DNA from: an uncultured Eggerthellaceae bacterium
GTDB taxonomy: Bacteria > Actinomycetota > Coriobacteriia > Coriobacteriales > Eggerthellaceae
Assembly: GCA_910588945.1 (NCBI GenBank)
Contig: CAJUSF010000031.1
Coordinates: 1 to 64,000 of the forward strand
DNA length: 64,000 nt
Reading direction: 5' to 3'
The notes under the pieces are model-generated. The model was given only the letters and a program-made list of their open reading frames with translations, was not told where the DNA came from and searched no databases. Positions 30,755-39,676 of the stretch are shown in pieces; position 1 is the first letter of the stretch; each line of letters opens with the position of its first letter. Made by a program: the position numbers and the translations under genes.

Positions 30755-33022
30755 ATGAAAGAGCGATCTCTAACACGCAGGCATTTTGTAGCAGGGTGTG
30801 CAGGTTTGGGAGCCGTTGCAATATGCGGAGTGGCTCCGATAAGGGCGTTTGCCGAAGGCGGCCAAATCGGTGTCGGGGCACGTCCTGAATGGGATACGGT
30901 CCATACCATATGTCAAGCTTGTCCGAACGCCTGCGGATTTACGGCGTATACCGTTGATGAGAAGTTGGGTAAGACCATCGGTGATGCATACAACCCGTCA
31001 TCTGTTGGGAATCTATGTGCCAGAGGTTATGGATATACCCAGATTGGCAAGTCGGATGCAAAGGTGAACAATCCTTTAAGAAAAAAGGATAACGGTGAGT
31101 TTCAGACTATCTCATGGGATGAGGCTTTCGCAGAGATCGGCGAGAGGCTTGGTGTACTCGTAGAGAAAAATGGTCCAAATTGCGTCGCTATGATCTATGA
31201 CGGCGTTTATCCGAATGCTAGGAACTACTCGAATTTGCTTATGAATGCTTTTGGTAGCGGAAATGTCTATGTCGACGATCTTACGGTTGATGTGATCAAG
31301 CCGGCCGCATTAGAGCAGATTATAGGTGTGGATGGATATTATGCGGATACAAATAACGCAGATTTGATCCTTCTCATCGATACGAGTTTCACCGATATAG
31401 CAACCCCTGATTTGGTTGCATCGCTGCAAGCTGCGCGCGAGCGTGGGGCAAGGATCATCTCGCTCGACCCTCGCCTAGGAACACTTGGCTCCATGGCGCA
31501 AGATTGGTTTGCGGTTAATCCCGGTACAGAACTTGCGGTTATGCTGGCGGTTTGTCGTCAGATTATTCACAGCGGTAGATATGACAAAGAATACGTTTCT
31601 GCCAATGTCTTAGGTTTTGACTTGTGGGCGAAAGCGATCGAGCAATACACTCCGGAATGGGCAGAAAGTCTCTCGGGCATTCAGAGCTTTAGAATTGATG
31701 AGCTTGCAAGCTATCTTGTTGGAGCTGCTCCGCATGTAGCGATCGAGCTTGGAAACGGCGAGATATCAGGCATCTCCTATGCGAATTCAACCGAACTGAC
31801 AAAGGTTGTCTGTTTGCTGAATGCGCTATTAGGTGCTTGGGGCGCTAAAGGTGGTGCATTGCTTCCATTTGACTATGATGCGCTTTTTGCCCGTTATGAT
31901 CTTGGAGTGCTTCCTGGTGCTGAGAATACTGCGCTTGGTAGCCGTCCTGAAAAAACGGGCATCATTCCTATTGAGGGTGTGGGTGCTGCCGAAGCCATCG
32001 ATAGCGCTTCACGAGGACAGCTCAAAGGGCTTATTACAGCCAATGCAGATGTAGCCTATGACTATTCTTGTGTGGCGAATATCGCGGATGTGGCAGATGG
32101 TTTGGATATATTGGTATGCATAACCGATGAGATGACATCTACGGCCCAAGAAGCCGACTATGTCCTTCCGCTTAGCTCTTATTTAAGCACGGATACTCTT
32201 CCCATGTGTTTGCAGGGTGAATTTGCTGGCATGGCGATGGGTAGTGCAGTTATTGCGCCTGTCGATGGCGACAATTCGCTTTCTTTGGGTTCTATCGTGG
32301 ACGGCATCGCTGAAGCTAGCAACGTTGATATCGCTATTTCGGATGTTGTTGCACAGAATGCTATCGCTAGGCTTGATGCGATTGGTCTGAGCTTGGAGGG
32401 GCTTGCCGGTGATGGAACCGCTGAGATCGAGACCTCAAAGATTTCGCGTATTGTTGGTTGGCCAACACCGAGCGGGATGATTGAGTGCATGGATGCATCC
32501 TTGCCAGCAGAGGTATCCCTTCCGCTTTGGGTCGCACCGATGGAGGCTTCGACCATTGAAGAGGTCATTTCCAAGGATATGAATTTCGGTCAGAAGAACG
32601 ACATATCGGTCGGATTCGATGGTGATTCGCCTACGTTCCATCTCATCACCGGTTCGCAGTCGGTTGTAGGAATGCACGGATACAACGTTGAAGAACTGAC
32701 GGATATCTCGGAAAAGTACCAGCTTGATAGAGTATGGATCAATAGCGATATTGCTAAGCTGTTTGGAATCGAAACCGGGGACAAGATCGTTCTTTATAAC
32801 GACAACTATTCTGGCGAGATCGAGGCGTTTGTGACAGGGCGAATTGTTCCGAGTGCTCTTTATTTGCCGATATCATTTGGTAGAACCTCGTCAAGACAGA
32901 AAAATTCGTTCAATGTCGGATTGAATCCAATGCTGTTCGCCGATGCTGTTGTCAACCAAAATGGAGCGCTTTGCATTCAGGAAGCATGTGTAGGCATCGA
33001 GTTTGAGAAAGAAGGTGCATGA
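30755..33022 (+). CDS. Tat-exported molybdopterin oxidoreductase (PsrA/PhsA-like catalytic subunit)
   Basis: A 755-residue member of the DMSO reductase superfamily. The Tat signal has SLTRRHFVAG followed by a hydrophobic stretch to about residue 32. A 4Fe-4S site follows in the form CxxCxxxC with a fourth Cys in GNLCARGYGY. Pterin-binding segments occur later (VYVDDLTVDVIKPAALEQIIG, LILLIDTSFTDIATPDLV). The layout with a small ferredoxin and an NrfD anchor is that of polysulfide or thiosulfate reductases; the substrate cannot be read from sequence alone. Its stop codon overlaps the next gene. The start at 30755 follows TAGGAGG. Confidence 0.88.
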   Translation: MKERSLTRRHFVAGCAGLGAVAICGVAPIRAFAEGGQIGVGARPEWDTVHTICQACPNACGFTAYTVDEKLGKTIGDAYNPSSVGNLCARGYGYTQIGKSDAKVNNPLRKKDNGEFQTISWDEAFAEIGERLGVLVEKNGPNCVAMIYDGVYPNARNYSNLLMNAFGSGNVYVDDLTVDVIKPAALEQIIGVDGYYADTNNADLILLIDTSFTDIATPDLVASLQAARERGARIISLDPRLGTLGSMAQDWFAVNPGTELAVMLAVCRQIIHSGRYDKEYVSANVLGFDLWAKAIEQYTPEWAESLSGIQSFRIDELASYLVGAAPHVAIELGNGEISGISYANSTELTKVVCLLNALLGAWGAKGGALLPFDYDALFARYDLGVLPGAENTALGSRPEKTGIIPIEGVGAAEAIDSASRGQLKGLITANADVAYDYSCVANIADVADGLDILVCITDEMTSTAQEADYVLPLSSYLSTDTLPMCLQGEFAGMAMGSAVIAPVDGDNSLSLGSIVDGIAEASNVDIAISDVVAQNAIARLDAIGLSLEGLAGDGTAEIETSKISRIVGWPTPSGMIECMDASLPAEVSLPLWVAPMEASTIEEVISKDMNFGQKNDISVGFDGDSPTFHLITGSQSVVGMHGYNVEELTDISEKYQLDRVWINSDIAKLFGIETGDKIVLYNDNYSGEIEAFVTGRIVPSALYLPISFGRTSSRQKNSFNVGLNPMLFADAVVNQNGALCIQEACVGIEFEKEGA

Positions 33023-33564
33023 TGGCTAGATACGGTATGTTGATAGATACGATCAAATGCATCGGATGCTACACCTGTAGAACTGCATGTCAACGGCAAA
33101 ATGATCTGCTGCCAGGTCAAGACTTCATTCGCTTTGAGCAAGTAGAGAATGGCGAGTATCCAAATGTTACAGTCCAAAATATTCCGATGCAGTGTATGCA
33201 TTGCGAAGACGCGCCATGTGCTCAGGTTTGCCCGACAGGGGCGGCGCATATGGGTGCCGATGGGATAGTTGAGGTTGATGAGGGAAGATGCATTGGTTGT
33301 CTGTATTGCATGGCGGCTTGCCCTTATCAGGTGCGTGTCAGAAATTCAGAGACAGGTGCTGTGGACAAATGCCGATTCTGCACAGTGTCAGCCGAACAGA
33401 GTGGCACAAAGATGTGTACGTGTGTTGAGGCTTGTCTGACAGGCGCTAGGACGTTCGGCGATCTGGATGATCCGGACAGCGAGATTGTCAAAGAGATCGC
33501 TCGTACAGGTGCGCAACCTATCGCAGGCGATCTTACCAAGTCCAAGATCTACTATGTGAGGTGA
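33022..33564 (+). CDS. Four-cluster ferredoxin, PsrB/PhsB-like subunit
   Basis: A 180-residue protein with four cysteine groups for 4Fe-4S clusters (CIGCYTCRTAC, CMHCEDAPCAQVC, CIGCLYCMAAC, CRFC...CTCVEAC), colinear with the electron-transfer subunits of DMSO and polysulfide reductases. It has no signal of its own and would ride out with the Tat-tagged catalytic subunit. The ATG at 33022 overlaps the stop of the upstream gene, and ATG 33019 is equally possible. Its stop overlaps the NrfD gene start (TGATG). Confidence 0.92.
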   Translation: MARYGMLIDTIKCIGCYTCRTACQRQNDLLPGQDFIRFEQVENGEYPNVTVQNIPMQCMHCEDAPCAQVCPTGAAHMGADGIVEVDEGRCIGCLYCMAACPYQVRVRNSETGAVDKCRFCTVSAEQSGTKMCTCVEACLTGARTFGDLDDPDSEIVKEIARTGAQPIAGDLTKSKIYYVR

Positions 33565-34472
33565 TGAAGATGGTATTCGAGCCAATTTGGGGCACTATCA
33601 TTGGTATGTACCTCTTCCTCGCCGGTTTGGGCGGAGGCGCATATGCATCGGCAACCTATTTGCGGTTGCGAAAGCCGGAATGCGTTCATCTTATTCGTTA
33701 TGGTCGCGTGATAGCTCCTATTACGGTCATTGTCGGTTTGTGTCTCTTGATGGTGGATGCAACTGCAGGATTTCATAATCCGTTGAGATTTGTGCTTCTT
33801 CTTACCAATTTTGGGTCTGTTATGACATGGGGTGTCGTTTTCTTGGCGGTATTCACCATAATTGCACTTATCGTGGTGATCATGGATCTGCTAGGAAAGG
33901 GGCGCAAGATCCCTGTATGGCTGGATGTATTTGGTGCTGTTATGGGAATCTGTGTCTGTGTGTACACCGGCTGCTTGCTCGGTGTGGCAAAGACGTTTCC
34001 TCTGTGGAACAATCCGCTTTTGCCGATATTGTTCTTGGTGTCTGCGGTATCAACCGGAATGGCAGCTATGCTGCTCGTGTCGATCTTTCGCGCGCCTAAG
34101 GAATTTGATGCGGCGGTGAAGTTCAAGAAGTTTCACTTTTGGCTTCCGATCGCTGAGCTGGTGCTTGTGGCGGCGATGCTGTTTATCGTTGCGAACAACG
34201 CGCAGAGCGCTGGTTATGCTTCTGTGATGAATCTGCTTGCCGGAAATTGCGCGGTCGCATTCTGGCTGGTGTTCATCCTCGTCGGCTTGGTGCTTCCGAC
34301 CATAATGGAAATGAAGATGCTGTTCTTCTCTACCAAGAAGGAAGAGGAGTCCAAGTCGGGTCATATGGTTTCAGGATTTGCTGATCTGGGGCTGCTTATT
34401 GGAGGTTGCGCGCTGAGGCTTTTGGTGCTTGCTGCGGCAATGCCGATTACGATAGCGCAGCCTTGGATGTAG
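33564..34472 (+). CDS. NrfD/PsrC-type membrane anchor subunit
   Basis: A 302-residue protein with about eight membrane helices of the NrfD family (WGTIIGMYLFLAGLGGGAYA at the start, YGRVIAPITVIVGLCLLMVD, FGSVMTWGVVFLAVF). It anchors the molybdenum and ferredoxin subunits to the membrane and exchanges electrons with menaquinone. ATG 33564 overlaps the ferredoxin stop. The gene order catalytic-ferredoxin-anchor is that of psrABC. Confidence 0.9.
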   Translation: MKMVFEPIWGTIIGMYLFLAGLGGGAYASATYLRLRKPECVHLIRYGRVIAPITVIVGLCLLMVDATAGFHNPLRFVLLLTNFGSVMTWGVVFLAVFTIIALIVVIMDLLGKGRKIPVWLDVFGAVMGICVCVYTGCLLGVAKTFPLWNNPLLPILFLVSAVSTGMAAMLLVSIFRAPKEFDAAVKFKKFHFWLPIAELVLVAAMLFIVANNAQSAGYASVMNLLAGNCAVAFWLVFILVGLVLPTIMEMKMLFFSTKKEEESKSGHMVSGFADLGLLIGGCALRLLVLAAAMPITIAQPWM

Positions 34473-34516
34473 ATCCGGATCAATAGAAGAAAAAGCCATT
34501 AAGGAGGCTTGATCGT

Positions 34517-35044
34517 ATGGTAAATAGTAGGTTTGAGAAGGGAAGCGTGAAACATGCGCTTGTGCCGATCTTGGCGATCGTTGCAGCTGCTGCGCTTGCC
34601 ATCGTAATGGGATTTAGTCTCGTTGGGTGCTCATCAGGCGGCTCTTCGAGCTCTTCGTCGGCAGGATCGGTTGCTCCTGTGGATCAGTCGAGCTCATCGT
34701 CGGCGGTTGCTGCGGGTGACATCTCTGTCGATGTGAGCCTTACGCAGTCGGTCACCTCTCCCGAGGCACCGGATACGGCGAATCAGTTCGCAGAGGAAAA
34801 CACTACTGTTGATGTTGCCGATGACGCGACAGCTCTTGATGCCTTAAATGCCACTGGGCGTGAGATTCAGACCGAGGGCGAAGGCGATAACCTTGAAGTG
34901 GTTGCAATTGGTGGATTGGTGAAAGGTGATGCTGGAGAGTCGAGTCACTGGGAGTTTTCCGTGAATGGACAGGTTGTAACGGCTTCACCGGCTGTGTACA
35001 CGGTGTCTAACGGCGATAAAATCACATTTAATTTCGTGAAGTGA
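34517..35044 (+). CDS. DUF4430 lipoprotein
   Basis: A 175-residue secreted lipoprotein. Signal sequence (about 14-37) ends in the lipobox LVGC, followed by a Ser-rich linker. Residues about 95-175 form a DUF4430-type fold (the transcobalamin C-terminal fold): ATALDALNATG, then SHWEFSVNGQVVTASPAVYTVSNGDKITFNF. Such domains bind cobalamin-like or other small ligands or act as adhesive modules. It lies 44 bp behind the NrfD gene and ahead of a terminator, so it is co-transcribed with the redox complex; a role in substrate capture is a guess. Confidence 0.75.
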   Translation: MVNSRFEKGSVKHALVPILAIVAAAALAIVMGFSLVGCSSGGSSSSSSAGSVAPVDQSSSSSAVAAGDISVDVSLTQSVTSPEAPDTANQFAEENTTVDVADDATALDALNATGREIQTEGEGDNLEVVAIGGLVKGDAGESSHWEFSVNGQVVTASPAVYTVSNGDKITFNFVK

Positions 35045-35087
35045 TGATCCGGTAGATCAAAGCCGAACGGCGTTGACATAACGATTG

Positions 35088-35120
35088 AAAAAAGGCAGCT
35101 TTAAGGCTGCCTTTTTTGCG
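35088..35120. terminator. Bidirectional terminator
   Basis: AAAAAAGGCAGC pairs with GCTGCCTTTTTT (35088-35099 with 35106-35117). The A- and T-runs serve both directions, ending the redox operon on the plus strand and the ATP-grasp gene on the minus strand. Confidence 0.92.
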
Positions 35121-35131
35121 GATCGGTGCGA

Positions 35132-36280
35132 TCACATTTGGAATTCCAGTAGGTCTGAGTGAAGGATAAAATCAAGCTCATCGACGGTGGAGCGATCCGT
35201 CTTAAGGAACAGGAATCCAAATGAACCGGTCACATTGGCATCGAACTTGCAAAACCCGATCACATTGCTGAATCGGCTTGCTAGGCCGTCGTGGTCAAAA
35301 GGCCTTGATAGATCGGCATTCACAGAGGGGTTCAAAAGCGACATAGAATACGTATCGTCGGGATGTTTCGCATATAGTTTCTTCAGATCGATAGGCGTTT
35401 CCTTTAGATAGGCTTCGTAGGTTCTAAATCCGAGACCGTGATATGAGATGTCTGTACCGCCGAGCCCGGCGAAACGAAGCGGATTGAATTCGATGGGGAT
35501 GATGTCGTCATCTTTCATGCGAATCTCTACATGCACCGGAAAATCCCGAGCGTCGATCACCTTGTTGACCGAATCCAGCCAATCCATGAACTTGTCGTAT
35601 GTGTCATCCACGATATCGTGATTCGTTATATAGAGCCTGTCGCTCGTGTCATCTGCGCTCGCGAAATCATGACGGAGGATATTTAGGATATTCGCCTTGC
35701 CATCGCGGTCATAATACATATCGACCGCATATTCCTGACCGTCAAGGTATCCTTCCAAAAGGTAATTTTCGCCATCGACGACGCTTTGTGGGTAGCGTTC
35801 GTTCCAGATAGCCTCGCTCTTGGCTATATCTTCAAGGGCCGCATCCCAATCGGATGCGTTCTCTATGACGTAGACCCCCATCGAGCAGAATCCGACAGCT
35901 GGCTTCAACACCACGGGCAGCTCTATGTCAGTCACATCGAAATCGGCAAGCTCGCTTTTAGTAAGCTCTTGATAGAAGAATCTAGGCGATAGCGCCGCGA
36001 GCTTCTTTCGCATGGCGGCTTTGTTCTTGAAAAGTTCGATGGAGCGGTTCCTGTTCTCATTTTCCGTATTCTCGAGCAGCCAAGCCAGCGCGTTTTCGGA
36101 ATTCGTATAAACGCTCTCACCGGCATTTACTCGCTTTATTGCCTCCGTGTCGGAAATGAGATTCAACTTGTGCGTTTCGCTTATTTTCTTGGCAAACGCG
36201 TTGTCAAGCACGGGCTCTTTAGATTCCTCAAGCCACTTAATTAGGACATCAGATGCATAAGGTTCGTCTATTATTACCAT
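35132..36280 (-). CDS. ATP-grasp domain enzyme
   Basis: A 382-residue protein of the ATP-grasp superfamily. Visible parts are the central LPVVLKPAVGFCSMGVYVI (ATP-binding strand with Lys), LLEGYLDGQEYAVDMYY and the Mg-binding VHVEIRMKDDDIIPIEFNPLRF. The family ligates a carboxylate to an amine or thiol using ATP. No neighbouring biosynthetic gene hints at the substrate. GAGG site before ATG 36280. It is divergent from the methyltransferase-like gene at 36376. Confidence 0.82.
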   Translation of the reverse strand: MVIIDEPYASDVLIKWLEESKEPVLDNAFAKKISETHKLNLISDTEAIKRVNAGESVYTNSENALAWLLENTENENRNRSIELFKNKAAMRKKLAALSPRFFYQELTKSELADFDVTDIELPVVLKPAVGFCSMGVYVIENASDWDAALEDIAKSEAIWNERYPQSVVDGENYLLEGYLDGQEYAVDMYYDRDGKANILNILRHDFASADDTSDRLYITNHDIVDDTYDKFMDWLDSVNKVIDARDFPVHVEIRMKDDDIIPIEFNPLRFAGLGGTDISYHGLGFRTYEAYLKETPIDLKKLYAKHPDDTYSMSLLNPSVNADLSRPFDHDGLASRFSNVIGFCKFDANVTGSFGFLFLKTDRSTVDELDFILHSDLLEFQM

Positions 36281-36375
36281 TGATAACCTCGTTTTATGTT
36301 CGCGGTCGGACTTGTTGGTTGGTCTTGCTAATTATATGCATAGATCGCTTTGCTCCGATTGTTTTAGGAGATCTG

Positions 36376-36813
36376 ATGGGAGAGTTCGCTGATAAAGTTT
36401 TCGCCGCAGTTTGCCGTATCCCTAGGGGTAAGGTGGCCACCTATGGGCAGATTGCGAAATTGATAGGTGCTCCGCGATCGGCGCGATATGTCGGATATGC
36501 GCTGCGAGCCAATCCCTCGCCCGGTCTTGATCCGAACGATATTCCATGCCATCGGGTTGTGTTCAAGGACGGAGCGATGGCTACAGGTTTTGCGTTTGGC
36601 GGTCCTCAAGTTCAGCAGGAGATGCTTGAGGCTGAGGGTGTGGCTTTTGTCGGGGATAAGGTGGATATCGAGCGGTGCATTTGGGATGGGTTTGCGGGAA
36701 ATTCTGGCTTCTGGAGTGACGAGAAACGTGTGGATGCCGCCCGCGATGATGCTTCGATAACGGCGCCGCCTTCCGATTTCGACTGGGCGCGCGAGATGGG
36801 AGAGTCTGACTGA
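36376..36813 (+). CDS. MGMT/Ogt-like DNA alkyltransferase, single domain
   Basis: A 145-residue protein with the C-terminal domain of O6-alkylguanine DNA alkyltransferases: VFAAVCRIPRGKVATYGQIAKLIGAPRSARYVGYALRANP, then the active-site IPCHRVV with its cysteine in place and an adjacent GGPQVQQEML. The N-terminal domain of Ogt is missing. Alkyltransferase-like (ATL) proteins of this size usually have Trp instead of Cys, so a cysteine-containing short form may act in repair itself. A 45-residue acidic tail follows the domain. AGGAG site 5 nt before ATG 36376. Confidence 0.82.
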   Translation: MGEFADKVFAAVCRIPRGKVATYGQIAKLIGAPRSARYVGYALRANPSPGLDPNDIPCHRVVFKDGAMATGFAFGGPQVQQEMLEAEGVAFVGDKVDIERCIWDGFAGNSGFWSDEKRVDAARDDASITAPPSDFDWAREMGESD

Positions 36814-36919
36814 TCGGACTGGTGAAACTGCGGCATTCTCAGTCGTGTGTGAGGGGAGACGGTTTGTCGTCAGGCGCTGGTTCGGGAGATGTGGCGATGC
36901 TCGAGGCGCCAAAATCCCA

Positions 36920-38017
36920 TCAATCGGAGTAGTCCGCGTCGACGATGACGTTGTATTCGTATTGTGGGAATTTCTGCTTCATCTCTGTCACGACATCGTC
37001 CTTGATCGCTTTGCTGTCGCATTTGAACTCGATCACGAGATCGAAATCCACTTGGCTTTTGCGCGAATCGACATAGAATCCGTGAACGCCTAGGATATCG
37101 GGGCGCTCCTTCACGATTCCCATCAAATACTCTCTTATCGGAGCGTATATGCGCGATTTGTTCGTGGCGTAGACTCCGATCGTGAGCATCACGTTGTATT
37201 TCTCGTAGATGCCTTCCGAGATGGTACGCGTGAGCTCGTGGATATGGCCGGCCGACATGTCATCATCGACCTCGATGTGCACTGATCCTATCATCACGTT
37301 CGGCCCGAAATCATCTAATATCAGGTCGTATACACCATGAACCTCGTCGAATTTGCTGATGTAGTTTCTGATATCTGTGCAGTATCGAGCGCTTTCGCGT
37401 TCGCCGATTATCGGGTTCAGTGCGTCTTTTAGGATATCTATGCCGGCTTTCAGAACGAAGATGGAGATGATGAAGCCGACGATGCCGTCTATGTCGATCT
37501 TCCAGAATATCGCCACGAGAGCGGCCACGAGCGTTCCGCCGGAGATGACTGCATCATAGTTCGAATCGACAGCAGAAGCGATAAGTGATTGTGAATCGAA
37601 TTTTTTTCCGGCACGTTTCAGATAGATCCCGATAGCGATCTTGCCAAAGATGGCAACGATGATGACTGTAACGGTGACCCAAGTGTAGTCGGTGTTTCCA
37701 GGATGAAGGATCTTGACGATCGATTCGCGTGCGGAAACGAGACCGGCAGCCAAGATGATGACCGCGATGATCATGGATGTGAGGTATTCCACGCGACCGA
37801 ATCCGAAAGGATGTTTTCGATCGGGCTTTCTGTCGGCCAGCTTTGTTCCAACGATGGTAATGAGCGACGAGAGTGCGTCAGATGCGTTGTTTATTGCGTC
37901 TAGGATTATGGCGATGGAATTAGCTGCAAAGCCGACGATCAACTTGAACGCGACGAGCAGCATGTTGCCGCCGATTCCGACAAAACTCGCAATGATTATC
38001 CCTTTTGTCCTGCCCAT
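36920..38017 (-). CDS. Cation diffusion facilitator (CDF) metal exporter
   Basis: A 365-residue CDF-family transporter with six membrane helices and a cytoplasmic C-terminal domain. The metal site in helix 2 reads NNASDALSS (LDAINNASDALSSLI) and in helix 5 DSNYDAVISGG. Residues about 205-290 form the ferredoxin-like C-terminal domain (VHGVYDLILDDFGPNVMIGSVHIEVD), with an extra about 75 residues after it. CDF proteins export Zn, Mn or Fe in exchange for protons. An upstream start at 38086 exists, but 38017 fits the family length. Confidence 0.85.
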   Translation of the reverse strand: MGRTKGIIIASFVGIGGNMLLVAFKLIVGFAANSIAIILDAINNASDALSSLITIVGTKLADRKPDRKHPFGFGRVEYLTSMIIAVIILAAGLVSARESIVKILHPGNTDYTWVTVTVIIVAIFGKIAIGIYLKRAGKKFDSQSLIASAVDSNYDAVISGGTLVAALVAIFWKIDIDGIVGFIISIFVLKAGIDILKDALNPIIGERESARYCTDIRNYISKFDEVHGVYDLILDDFGPNVMIGSVHIEVDDDMSAGHIHELTRTISEGIYEKYNVMLTIGVYATNKSRIYAPIREYLMGIVKERPDILGVHGFYVDSRKSQVDFDLVIEFKCDSKAIKDDVVTEMKQKFPQYEYNVIVDADYSD

Positions 38018-38233
38018 TTCTCTATCTCGATCCTGTGCGCCGTCGATGCTCAAGGCGGATCTTCCGACAGCAAAAGATGCCCGCATATATAAGCTAACAC
38101 AGCGTTTTGCTCGCAGGCATCCGATAAATTAAATGTAGGGATAAGGTTTATTTGAGCAGATTATACGAAATCGCAGGCGCATCGGTGTTCGGATGCAGCT
38201 GCGAGCCTAGATCGATGTCGGGTCTATGACGTT

Positions 38234-38395
38234 TTAGACCTCGACCTCTTCGCGCTTGAACTTCTTCGCTTTTGCGTTGCAGATGGGACATCTGTAGCCA
38301 TCAGGAAGACCTTCCGGATAAGCTGTTTCGATGTATCCGCATACGCTGCACTTCCAGACGATCTTTGTCTTTTTGGCTTTTGGTGTGGTTGTCAT
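38234..38395 (-). CDS. Rubredoxin-like small iron protein
   Basis: A 53-residue protein below common gene-calling limits. Two CxxC knuckles, CSVCGY at 16-21 and CPICNA at 36-41, are spaced as in rubredoxin and the rubrerythrin C-terminus. In between, YPEGLPDGYR resembles the rubrerythrin-type link. N- and C-termini are Lys-rich (TTTPKAKKTKIVWK, AKKFKREEVEV), so it should be basic. It has a very strong AGGAG site 5 nt before ATG 38395. Likely role: electron carrier for oxygen or peroxide reduction. It stands alone between the CDF gene and the divergent EamA gene. Confidence 0.82.
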   Translation of the reverse strand: MTTTPKAKKTKIVWKCSVCGYIETAYPEGLPDGYRCPICNAKAKKFKREEVEV

Positions 38396-38558
38396 TTTTT
38401 CTCCTTTCGTCTTAACTTATATTTGGCGTGTCTACAATCCGATTTGAAGGCATCATCGAGATAGAGACTACGACTTCGCCGTATCTTTTGACTATTGTAG
38501 AATCTTGTACCGATTCTCAATCGAAGCGATGATATATCGTGAAGATCTAGGAGATACA

Positions 38559-39533
38559 TTGCGCAAGGATATGTCTGAAAATAGCAATTCGAAGCAAATG
38601 AGCAAAAGCCCATTTTTGATGGGTGTCCTATTTACGCTTTTAGGCGGCTCACTTTGGGGGTTTTCTGGTACAAGTGTCCAGTATCTAACCACTGAAGGAG
38701 GTGCGACACCGGCGCTTGTGACCTTTATGCGAGTTTTGGTTGGCGGTGGCATTCTCTTTGTTTTTATCATTGCAACAAGACGCAATGTTTTGCCATCGAT
38801 GATCCGATCTAAAAGGGCGCTTGTAGGAATAGCTTTGTTTGCGCTGTCGCTTTATGGCAACCAGCTTTGCTATGCGCAGACCGTTCAGATAACAAACGCG
38901 GGAACAGCTACCGTACTACAAATGCTTGGCAGTGTTTTTGTCATGCTTTATGTATGTCTGCGCGAAAGGCACCTTCCGCGTCTTCGCGAATTCTTTGGAC
39001 TTTTGATAGCCATCGCGGCAACTGCTCTTATCGCCACACAAGGAAACATATCGACGCTGAATATTCCTGCCGCAGGACTTGTATGGGGAATTCTTGCTGG
39101 CGTGACAACCGCATTCTATATTCTTGTGCCGAAATGCTTCGGGCTTTTTGACAGCTTTGGTAGCGTTTCGGTTGTGGGGATAGGGATGCTCTTAAGCACG
39201 CTTTTCGCGTTGCCGGGTTATCTGATACAAGGCGGAAACGTTGCTGGGACCATCTCGATGCTTTCTGGTTTTGGTGTATTTGAGTGGGCGGTGTTTGTTT
39301 TTGGACTGGTTATTGCGGGCACGATCGGAGGATACGGTTTTTATCTGCATGGTGTTTCGATTGTTGGCTCTGTAAAGGGGAGCTTACTCGGTGCTATCGA
39401 ACCGGTAAGCGCCACGATCATTGCGGCGCTGTGGCTTTCAACTAGCTTTACCATTTACGACATTGCCGGGATGATTCTGATGTGCATCATGGTTGTGTGT
39501 ATCTCGGAATCAGGAGGCGAAGAGTCGGACTAG
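38559..39533 (+). CDS. EamA/DMT-family metabolite transporter
   Basis: A 324-residue inner-membrane protein with two EamA repeats (about ten helices: SLWGFSGTSVQYLTTEGGATPALVTFMRVLVGG in the first, IEPVSATIIAALWLSTSF in the second). The family exports amino acids or other small metabolites; the substrate is unknown. The start is probably TTG at 38559, which has AGGAG 5 nt upstream; an ATG 12 nt later has no room for a ribosome site. Confidence 0.85.
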   Translation: MRKDMSENSNSKQMSKSPFLMGVLFTLLGGSLWGFSGTSVQYLTTEGGATPALVTFMRVLVGGGILFVFIIATRRNVLPSMIRSKRALVGIALFALSLYGNQLCYAQTVQITNAGTATVLQMLGSVFVMLYVCLRERHLPRLREFFGLLIAIAATALIATQGNISTLNIPAAGLVWGILAGVTTAFYILVPKCFGLFDSFGSVSVVGIGMLLSTLFALPGYLIQGGNVAGTISMLSGFGVFEWAVFVFGLVIAGTIGGYGFYLHGVSIVGSVKGSLLGAIEPVSATIIAALWLSTSFTIYDIAGMILMCIMVVCISESGGEESD

Positions 39534-39676
39534 GGCTTAGAGACAGCAACGGGCAAAACGAAGGATAATGCGCCATCTAAAGCGTAGTCTAAAACGTCAT
39601 CAAGTTAAGCGAGTCCCGATTGAGTTTTGGTTGTAATCGCCTCACATATCAAGCTGTTCTAAGACGTTTCGTTTGA

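Noticed and set aside
33019..33021. Alternative ATG for the PsrB-like subunit
   Set aside because: It is too close to the GAAGG site (3 nt); the next ATG at 33022 is better spaced, though the difference is one residue.
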